Assembly (NCBI GenBank): GCA_015680905.1
Contig: CM027381.1
Coordinates: 19,259,501-19,323,500 of the forward strand
Length of the DNA: 64,000 nucleotides
Source of the DNA: Coptis chinensis
Taxonomy: Eukaryota; Streptophyta; Magnoliopsida; Ranunculales; Ranunculaceae
Direction of reading: 5' to 3'
In this document: positions 55,637 through 64,000 of the stretch, in pieces
Numbering within the stretch: the first letter of the stretch is position 1
How the letters are laid out: every line of letters begins with the position of its first letter
Made by a program: the position numbers and the translations under genes
The notes under the pieces: model-generated
The model's input: only the letters and a program-made list of their open reading frames with translations
The model's database searches: none
Told to the model about the DNA's origin: nothing

Positions 55637-57105
55637 GAGATTAAGGTCCGGGTCGCATAAAAACACCGAACGTAAATACACAACAACATCAACAATCAAG
55701 TCTATCTAGTATACCACACACTACACCTCTAGCTACTATTCCACACACACCACCGATATAATGGGGAAGAAAGAGACTCCTCTCTCGGACTTCTACAAAG
55801 CCTTGAGCGATAGCCCCAAATCTTGCATCATTCTAGCAAACCCAATGGGGATTTTTAATCCCTCCAAATATTTTAATTTGTTACCCGCTTTTCATGGTTT
55901 AGACCATGAAAAACCTTACCAAAGATACGCGTAGGATTGAACAAGTCCTAACAACATTCCACCATCCTACGGTTGGTTCGAACAAATTAAATTAAGGGTA
56001 TTCCCTTTCACCTTAGCCCGATAAGGCTGCCTTGGTTAATCCGCCCAAAGTCCTTAATTTCGTGGACTCGTGGGCTAAACTTGTTCAAATTGTTTATGGA
56101 ACATTTTACCCACCCTAAAAGACGGATGAGATGCTTTCCAAGATTCATTTCTTTTCGACAAAATCCTCATGAAACATTTTCAGAGGCTTGGAATCGTTTC
56201 ACCGATCTGCTTATAGAGTGTCCACATCATAACTTAGCTTAAAAGACACGTTAGTTCGTGCCTTTTTCAAAGGACTTCAACATCACCATAAAGAAGTCCT
56301 TGACATAATGAATGGGGTAGTTTCTTAAACAAAGGAGCCTCTGAGGCTTATAAATTTTTAGAGGACCAAACTAAGCTGTAATAATAATTGGGGGTAGTGA
56401 CGATTACTCCGCTCGCTAGTTCTTCTTCCACGATTAAGGCTACCAAGATGTTTGAGGTTAAATCAGATCCCCGAGCTTAAAACTCTAATGAATCCCTCAC
56501 AAAAAGGTAGATGCCATTTCAGACAACAAAAGCCAATCCCGCTATGAATGTAAATTCAAATCCATGTAGTTTCGGTTGAGCCCCGAGCATCCCGAATCCA
56601 TCGTCCCTATTATTGCCTATGAACAGGCTTGTTCCATTAATAGTGAACCTAACGCCCTTTGAGACAAAATCCCAACTTCGGGTTGGAGAAATAACCAAAA
56701 CGCCACACCTCAAGGGTACAATCATCAATATGTTAGGTTAACGCAGAGCTTTAACCAAGCTCCACTACGACAAGGACAGTGGTCGGGGTAATTTTAATAA
56801 TTATAACAACCAAGTGCAACCTCGACAAGGTCAAGCACAAGGTCAAGGTAATTATAATAATTATAATGCTAATAGAGGTATCGTTAGGTAAATAATAACT
56901 ATCAAAATCCACCAATAAATAATTCACGGAAATAGTTCCAAAGAACACCACCCGTGACCACTACACCCACATACCGGATCGTCTTGACACCTTTATACAA
57001 GTGAGCCAAAAACTTTTCCAAACCATGGCTCAATCCAACCAAACAACTTCTACAATCCGTGAACTAATTTAACCCAACAGGTTGGCTCAAGATAAAGCCC
57101 AAACC
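55637..57105 (+). pseudogene. gag: gag of element E, frameshifted
   Basis: ATG near 55637 gives MRLRSGSHK. TPLSDFYKALSDSPKS, FNLLPAFHGLDHEKPYQ and IKLRVFPFTLA show the gag N-terminus and capsid start. The rest is split by single-base indels; pieces of MNGGSF and GASEAYKFLEDQTK can be read near 56305-56375. The tail is Asn/Gln-rich (near 56780-56875), as in A. Non-functional. Confidence 0.75.
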
Positions 57106-58478
57106 AAAGGTGTGTGTTTCGTGTAACGCAATACCTAATCCTAAAACAACAAACACAGCCTTTGAGGTAACGGATAATACTAGTAATGAATATGAAAATG
57201 TAGGTGAGATAAATGCAATCACCACTCTCCGCTCGGGCAGAGTGGTTGATAACAAAGTAACTATGCCTATAGTTACCCCACCAAGAGTCTCCCTACACCG
57301 CTATATTACTAGATAACCAAATAGAAACCGAAGAGCCTACCACCGTAGAAGTACCGCCATAACACAACCAAAGAAAACAAAGCTACCACGGTATAACATC
57401 CAGAGATACCATTGCTAAATATAGACGAAAAACCACCGCTTCCACAAAAATTAGCCATGTTAACTAAGGATACAAATTATGAGGAGATTAGGGATGTTTT
57501 TAAGAATCTAACTATAAACCTTCCCTTCCTCGAAGCTATTAAAAGCTACCACATCATGCTAAGTTTCTTAAGGAATTGCGGTACTACTAGGGCGAAGACA
57601 AATATACCAAAAAGACGCTTTTTAATGTAACAATTCCCAACCTTATCCGAACATAATGGAATTGTTAAGTACAAGGACCCCGGTCGTCCCTATCGCATAA
57701 TGCACCTTAGAGATTCCTATACGACGACCGCGTTTATTAGACCGGGGGCTAGTGTTAACTTACTCCCATTTTATTTGTATAGACAAATAGGTCTAGACAA
57801 AATGCAACCCACTAAAATGACGCTGCAATTAGTCGATCGGTCTATTAAGTATCCTAAGGGTGTAGTCGAAAATGTGTTGGTAAAAGTTCAGATTTCTACT
57901 ATCCGCTGATTTTGTAGTCCTCGATACGTAAGTCGCTAACGACTCGTTCCGATCATTTTAGTATGCCCTTTCTTGGCAACCGCCAATGCGCCATTAATTG
58001 CCGCGGATGGTTCAATGTCCATGTCTTTCGCCATCTTGCTGTCATTGAGGTCAATGTTTTAAAACAAGGACACGGTTATCCGATTCGCCTATGGATGGAG
58101 AGGTTAGCATGATCGAGAGCTTTGCTCGAGATTATTTCAACAACACGCGCCCCCGATAGTCATATGCCCAAAATTCTTTCCTTTGGAAAGTCGACTCAAT
58201 ATTTTCTTTCCTACACTAGTCGATACACATATTATCGACGAGGATGGGATAGATGACTTTCTCAAAGACGAGAGGACTACCATAGTAATGTGGATATGAC
58301 CAATCTAGATGAGGAATTTGATGAGTTTCTTCGAGTAGGTGACAATTCACCCTATCAAGAACTAACTAGCACAACATCCACCTCGATTCCCCTCCTTCCA
58401 CCCTTTCAAAGGAACCCGAAGTTTGCACTCGATCCGTTGTTTCTTCCGTCAGGCTCTATAATTTTTAAATCCTCCTAA
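57106..58478 (+). pseudogene. Protease region of element E
   Basis: TTNTAFEVTDNTSNEYENVG, ITTLRSGRVVDNKV, NYEEIRDVFKNLTINLPFLE and a catalytic loop where a one-base loss next to the Asp codon turns LLDLGAS into a frameshifted PGASVNLLPFYLY. MQPTKMTLQLVDRSIKYP follows. From 58080 it reads DGEVSMIESFARDYFNN and the acidic tail MTNLDEEFDEFLRVGDNSPY, as in A. The frame ends at 58476-58478. No RT follows. Confidence 0.75.
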
Positions 58479-59953
58479 CAAACAGATACTTCGGAAGGAC
58501 AAACTTTGTGACACCTTCATTTTCAAAATTGAGACAGTCCCTACACACACAATGAATGAGTTGATTGCTAAAACCACATCCTCATCAGGTACAAAGCCGT
58601 CTTTCTAAAACTTATCCATATCTACCATATTCTCCACAACCATTCACTTTTCCACACTTATTTACTAGAACACCCACTCATTCAAAAATGAAAAAGAAGG
58701 TGCATGATAGGTTACACAATAGGGTTACCCAACTTCGCTTTGATTCCACTAGGTCGAAGTCGCATCGAAATCTTGGTGTTTCATTGTATTTGGATATGTT
58801 TGCTGTGATATTTATTTATGGAATGATCCACAACTATTTAGGTTGTTGATATATGATCAACCGCATGTTCATACATATGTTTTAGATAAAGTCTTGAGTA
58901 TCCGACTATAAACGACTCAAATTTCTGTGTTGGTGCATTTCCTTTCATTCCAATATATTGGTGAGTGCACCATTAAGGTAACCGGCCCTCCATATGGAGT
59001 GTGTGGCTGTAAGTACCGGATCCTAAGTCCACGGTTTCATAGTTCACGTTTTCCACTCTTGCATGTTTTTCTCGGATTTTTTGAGTCATGTTTCTCTATG
59101 GTGTGAATTATGTCTTTATTGCTTATTGTTTTTCCTTCTAAAAATAAAATAAAAAATAAAAAATAAAAATAAACATAGTAATCTAGGAAGTCTCGAATCT
59201 GACTTTAAAAGACCTACTGCTAAAAACAAATTTTCTAAGCTTCGTTGTAAAAAATTTGTTTGGGGTGGGGTGTTCGTGTTTCCCTACTAAAATGTTTTAT
59301 GTCCCATTAGAAGTTCTTAGGCCGCTTTTATTGTATTACGATTCGGATCGACATAATCTATTAATTTAGATTTCATTCGTCAAGATAACTTACGCCATGC
59401 ACATTTCGAGGCGTTTTCCACTATCACGTATGTCATCTAAAGTCAGAATAGAGTGTTTTATGGATCATTGGATAGGAAATTCTCTCCTGATCATTTCCAT
59501 ATCTCATTCGCAAAAATCGGACCGGTAACGCTAAGCCGGGAATTTTGATTTGAAATTAGCAAAAAAAATCGAAAAAATCGAAAATTTTGATTTTGGGCTT
59601 GGGCCTAACTCGCGCCCACCACGCCCATGGAGGCTGGCCAAGGCTTTTACATTCTCACGACCAGTTCATCGCGTTTCATCTTCCATTAACGCCATTACCA
59701 AGCTCCAAACCTAAAAGAAAATCAAAATAAAAGAAAATACAAACAACCCACGCCAAAAATCAAATCCAAACCTCAAATCGACTTCAAAACACCAACCATC
59801 ACTACCTCCACCAATTTAAAACTATCAAAACCACCGAAAAATCAAACCAATTTGGTGCTGCCGCCACCGCCACCACCACCTTTCTTTAGGTCGGTCAAGT
59901 TAAACCACAACTACCACACCCTCTACAAACCCCAAACCGTAATCAAACTCTAA
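58479..59953 (+). other. Replacement segment and post-pol region of element E
   Basis: 58479-58930 corresponds to the segment of A at 14072-14530. 58931 onward matches the post-pol region of A and C, with a G tract TTTGGGGTGGGGTG at 59259-59272, GGGCTTGGGCC near 59595 and a pyrimidine-rich leader. No ORF is supported. Confidence 0.65.
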
Positions 59954-60891
59954 ATGGCTCAACGCCAGTATTATACGGAGCAGATTTTCACGCCGACCAT
60001 TTACCGCGCTTTACGGTGACGAATGGCTAGTAGAGACTGGAATAGTCTTCGGTAATTTCGACCGAAGACTTCTACCATGAAGACTTGGTCGACGGTTCTA
60101 CAACACCCGGAGTTGGAGGGGAGTAAGATTTTGTGTTGGTGAGGAAGAAGAGGAGGGAGTTGACTACGGGTCTGTTATCGAGATTCTAGGCATTCCGCCT
60201 AGAATCAACTGATGCCGTAATACAGGATCCCCAGTTTGATGGGGTTGAGCCGTTGATGGCGCATCGGCCATCAATGGGAGCTACAATCCAAACTCCTATG
60301 TGCGCCGGGCTTTTCTCGAGGACCAATGGGAATTGATTGGTCGGAATGTCCTTGGCAAGGACAAGGTCAGTGACATCGGTCTGACCTGCCTCCACCGCCC
60401 TATGGATACTCCAGAGCGGAAGTACGATTTCTGTATCCTGGAGTTTTTGCTCAACATAATCAGGAGGATCGGACGGTCGTTGGCACCTCTTCCTGTGCTT
60501 ATCACTAAGATCATGTTGAAGATGAAGGCAACTCCGGCTTCTGAGAGGATTTACATTACCCTGCACGGGAACCCGCGTATCTATAGGGAGTGTGTCCAAC
60601 AAGTCCGGAAATTGCCGAGGATAGGGAGCAGGAGGAAGAGGAGAGGAGGATGGCGAGGGTGAGATGGATGCCCCCGTCGTTTTAGAGTAGAGATGCTAGC
60701 ACGCTTCCCACCTCATCCGGACTACGCCTCCGAGGACACCCGCACCTACTAGGCATGGCGTCGTCGGCGGGAGATGACGCTTCCCGGCCGATCTTTGGAC
60801 AAATACTAGGCGAGCCCGGGGAGCCACCACTGAAGCCACCAGGCCCTCCTCGCCACCAGTGGCGAGGTGTTTAGAGAGGATGAGCAGTGAT
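59954..60891 (+). pseudogene. First 3' ORF of element E
   Basis: MAQRQYYTEQIFTPTI at 59954 is soon frameshifted. WELIGRNVLGKDKVSDIGL (near 60330), RKYDFCILEFLLNIIRRIG, LAPLPVLITKIMLKMKA and ITLHGNPRIYRECVQQV follow the A protein closely. The acidic region is reduced and the C-terminal part is unreadable after 60660. Dead copy. Confidence 0.65.
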
Positions 60892-61067
60892 AGTCCTGTT
60901 ATTTATGTTTAGTAGTTGTTGTTTTATTTACTTTTGTTGTCTTTATTGTAATGTAATTTTTATTTCAAGAATGTGGATTTTGTAGTGATACTTCAATGAA
61001 AAATTTTAATATAAGGGTTATTTTCAGTTTGTGTGCTTGTTTCATATTAATCCCACCTTCCAACTTG

Positions 61068-61078
61068 TTTGGGGGTGG
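61068..61078 (+). promoter_or_regulatory. PPT-like G tract after first 3' ORF of element E
   Basis: TTTGGGGGTGG; same place as 16892 in A and 44348 in C. Confidence 0.5.
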
Positions 61079-61264
61079 TTTGATCATTTCACGCTTTATT
61101 TTTATAAAACCCTAGTGTTAGAATTTATTGGAGTAAGGTGAAAATATGGTCAGATAGGCATATCTATGATTGAGAATCATTGTAGGATGAAATCTAGATT
61201 AAATAGGTACATTCACCATAATATCCAAATAAGAGATCTTGGGTTTGAATTAGAATCCGTGATA

Positions 61265-61372
61265 TGAGTTGTTTCCGTTTTCGAAGTTTGAGATTTTAGG
61301 ATTTCTAAACCGCCAAATTAGTTTTTTGGCAACTTTCCGATCCATTCGAAAGCAACTTTAAGCCTATATAAA
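61265..61372 (+). promoter_or_regulatory. Putative internal promoter of element E
   Basis: GAGTTGTTTCCGTTTTCGAA, TTTTTTGGCAACTTTCCGATCC and TATATAAAC at 61365. ORF2 starts 338 bp downstream. Confidence 0.5.
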
Positions 61373-61702
61373 CTTGATACAATCTATCCTCACAACTCAC
61401 ATTACACCTAAACTCCATCACTCACCCTTCAAACCCGCTGATTCCCACATTTCGACTTCATTTTCGTGAATTCTCAAGAACTCGAATGGCCATAGCTTCT
61501 AGTTGAAGGCCTTCCTACAATTCTGCCGAAAAATTTGGTCGAAGAGCGCTACGCTTCTAGTCGAGCGATTCGCTTAAGTTACCTGGAATTCCAAAATTAC
61601 CGCTCTAAGTTGAGCGCCGCCGACTTCTCGGACCAGAAATTTTCCAGTTTTTCGCGTGTAGTATCCGAATCATTCGCAGCTATTCCAAAGCGTAATTTAG
61701 AG

Positions 61703-62639
61703 ATGCCATCTCCAATATTGATACCGGAACAGTCTTTCGAAGATTTGTTCCAAAGCACTACTTACGGTGCTTGGTTTCGCGAGGTGATCACATATGTTGG
61801 CTGGGAACCTCTTATGGTAAGACCGGTGAACTTTATTCTCCAAAGACTTGCATCTTATTTTTATAATAACTGCATTTTCTTTGAGAGACCGGATGGAGAA
61901 CAAGTGTTCTCCATCAACATTGACAATGAACCAATGGAGATTACCAGGTTCTTGCTAGCATTTGTTCTTGGACTTGCTATGCCCGCTGAGATACAAGACC
62001 CATGGTGCTATGGGTCGATAATATGCATGTCTACACCTATGAGTCTTTGCACGAGGCTTATGGGGCGGCATTTTCCCAGATTGAGGACCAAGGGGACTAT
62101 AACGCGTTGCCCTTGGTAGCCCCGGTCCATGAACATAGGAACTGTTATGTTTTGGATAATGCTAAACATTTTAGGGAATGGCGTTTTTCTTCCGCGGAAT
62201 GACGCCACTTGCAGCGTTTTCCTTGCTTTTTAGCCAATGGACGCCGGGTTCTATGACCTTCCCAGACTTTGATGTCTAGTTTAGCACGAGCCTATATACT
62301 ATGAGGCATAAGTACCTTCTTATGCCTGTTCTAATTTCACGATTATGCTATGTTTTTTTCCCTGTTTTTTTTGTACACGCGTTTCACGGATTGGATTAAG
62401 GTAGACACGCGCGACCCACCAATAGTATTATCCGATCTTTCCGCAATGACTTGGCATGGGTGGCGGATACAACCTCACCAGGTTGCACCCTACACCCCAT
62501 CAGACCAAGTGGCACTTAATAGGTTAGCAACCATAGATGATAAATGGCGTGAAGCCTGGCAAATTATCATAGCATGGCAGATCGCTGAAAAGAACCTCAC
62601 TTCTTCATAGAAGTAGAGGATGACGAAGATGACGAATAA
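61703..62639 (+). pseudogene. Second 3' ORF of element E
   Basis: The best preserved N-terminus of this family: MPSPILIPEQSFEDLFQST, TTYGAWFREVITYVGWEPL, FILQRLASYFYNNCIFFE, FSINIDNEPMEITRFLLAFV and LGLAMPAEIQDPWCYG. A one-base loss near 62012 shifts to VDNMHVYTYESLHEAYGAAF and YNALPLVAPVHEHRNCYVLD. Further shifts follow near 62205-62350. The end has GWRIQPHQVAPYTPSDQVAL and REAWQIIIAWQ. I chose the ATG at 61703 because it matches the starts in A and C, although the frame is open upstream from 61535. Function unknown. Confidence 0.68.
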
Positions 62640-64000
62640 CAACGGGAGTGGAGGTAAGTTTTAGTTTCTGTTAGTGTCTGCTTATGTCCCAAGCAATTTA
62701 ATTATGTTAACCCCATAATGGGTGGAACTCTTATAGAGTTGCGTCAGTTTTTATTTCCTATATTAGTACGTTCTAACATTGTTTTGCAGATGTTTCTGAA
62801 TTTCACGCGCTTCAATGGTATTTTTCTTACCCTCTTTAATTACAATGCTTTGAGGACAAAGCATGCTTCTTGTTTGGGGGGGGCATAGAATCACGTGTAA
62901 TTAAGACATCTGTTAGGATATAGATATATATAATATGCATTTGTTTTCGAGTTAAAATTTCAAAAATTTAAAAATATAAATAAATAAGTTTATGCTATAC
63001 ACTTAGGAATATTGGTATTGTTTTCTTTCTCCATGCTCTTAACAATCTAGAAGTCTCACATAGTTGTTGCAGATCGTAATAATTGTTAGAAACTTAGGTT
63101 AATAATGTAGGTAATAATCTTTGCATCTATCTATAAATATATTACATTGAGTATCTATGATTGTTAGCAGTAAGTTTTCAAATCTAGGCTAGAGTACTTA
63201 TTCTACAAATCCTGTGGAGAATATAGCCTAAAGCTTTATATGAAATAAACATTTGAGAAATGACACAAGGGAGAAGTAAAACCGGATAGAGAAATCACAC
63301 GCCCACTTGCTTGATCACTAAACCATATCCTAAGTGAGAATTTAGGCCGCTCTTTGGATCGATATAGCCAGAAATTCAAACCTATGAATTATTTTCCGCT
63401 AGTCACCACTCGAGCCCGTTTCTTTAGCCTTCCATACACCACAATTCCTTTACCCCGTTACAAAACAAAACAAAAAAAAAAAAAAAAAGAATAAATCAAC
63501 CTACCCAATTTAGAATAAGTCCGAGAATAGAATGAGTGAAGAAAGAAGAAGAGAAAACCTGCGGTAAACAAAAATTGTTACTTGCTTCAAAAATAAAGAA
63601 AAGAAGTTTCCATCCAAAGAAAAGAAAAATAGAAATAAAATAAAAAAAAACTCCAAAAAAAAAGAATAGAAAAAGGAGTCAAAAGCCAAAGAAAAGAAAA
63701 AGAAAAATATGGCTAAGGATGGAAACAAAGTATAGAAGCAAAAGAAAATAACAAGGTTTTTCTAAGTTACATAATACCTAAGACTCTATTATCTCAGACT
63801 TGTCCTTTTTGAATATCCATTTCCTTCCTTCTTAAACCATCTCCTAATCCCCGTAACACCTAATAAAGACCTCTAGCTCAATTAGGAATAGGTTAGTGTG
63901 ATAGTAAGTGGCAGATGTGTTTGATTGACCCCGCTTCCTTGTTGTCATTGAGATTGTAAGGTAAAGTGTGCCCACCGCATTAATCGGAGTAGCTTAAACT
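62640..64000 (+). other. 3' non-coding region of element E, to the window end
   Basis: TTTGAGGACAAAGCATGC with TTTGGGGGGGG at 62873-62883, GAGAATTTAGGCC near 63340, an A-rich tract at 63460-63700 and CACCTAATAAAGAC near 63858, in the same order as A. The PPT and 3' LTR are expected about 500 bp beyond the window. Confidence 0.65.

Larger units (their letters stand above)
53707..64000 (+). mobile_element. Element E, 5' part of a pol-less Athila-type retrotransposon
   Basis: A 5' LTR (53707-55084), PBS, gag and protease remnants, the same replacement segment as A in place of RT-integrase, two 3' ORFs and most of the 3' region. The 3' LTR is beyond 64000. It is inserted in the protease of element D; the expected TSD is CCAGC (53702-53706). 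Sequence and layout follow element A closely, so both belong to one subfamily. Confidence 0.88.

Noticed and set aside
1..64000. tRNA, rRNA or host genes with introns
   Set aside because: No cloverleaf, rRNA signature or exon series was found; the TGGCGCC matches are primer-binding sites, not tRNA genes.

Overview
The window looks like a slice of a large, AT-rich flowering-plant nuclear genome (a eudicot is likely, species not determinable). It consists almost entirely of nested retrotransposons. I see no host protein-coding gene, tRNA or rRNA. The only sequence not supplied by retroelements is a 437-bp piece of a Helitron-type helicase (23352-23788). Nearly everything belongs to one lineage of Ty3/gypsy elements of the Athila type. 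Its marks are LTRs of about 1.4-1.9 kb running TGATAAG...TATCA, a primer-binding site TGGCGCCGCTGCC two bases after the LTR, a TTTGGGGGTGG polypurine tract, gag-pol, and then two further ORFs in the envelope position. All boundaries were found by eye from LTR ends, target-site duplications (TSDs) and protein homology.

Layout. 1-6403: 3' half of element F, with two decayed 3' ORFs and a 3' LTR at 4517-6403. 6404-9197 and 21819-23351: 3' part of an older element G with its 3' LTR. 9198-21813: complete element A inserted in G, with two 1511-bp LTRs and TSD CTTAT, but no RT, RNase H or integrase. 23352-23788: helicase fragment. 23789-24405 and about 49976-53706: element D, consisting of a 5' LTR split by a LINE, then gag and protease, interrupted at 52055-52271 by a 217-bp solo LTR. 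24406 to about 49975, minus strand: an L1-type LINE of about 6.0 kb net. It is broken by solo LTR S1 (28470-29944), solo LTR S2 (30381-31941) and element C. 32734-49257: element C, the only one with a recognisable RT-RNase H-integrase. It carries an inverted solo LTR S3 at 36326-37946. 53707-64000: element E, inserted in D's protease; it has the same pol-less structure as A and runs off the window.

Nesting is: helicase fragment holds G (with F and A inside) and D (with the small solo LTR, the LINE and E inside); the LINE holds S1, S2 and C; C holds S3. That is four insertion levels above the helicase.

No element in view looks able to move by itself. C has nonsense codons, frameshifts and a lost RT catalytic aspartate, and the LINE RT reads FADN instead of FADD. 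A and E lack the polymerase block but share one replacement sequence, which suggests a non-autonomous subfamily that depended on enzymes of C-like relatives. Points of biological interest are a conserved TATA-bearing block before the second 3' ORF in A, C and E, repeated PPT-like G tracts after each coding module, and a shared GC-rich tandem repeat in two leaders of C.
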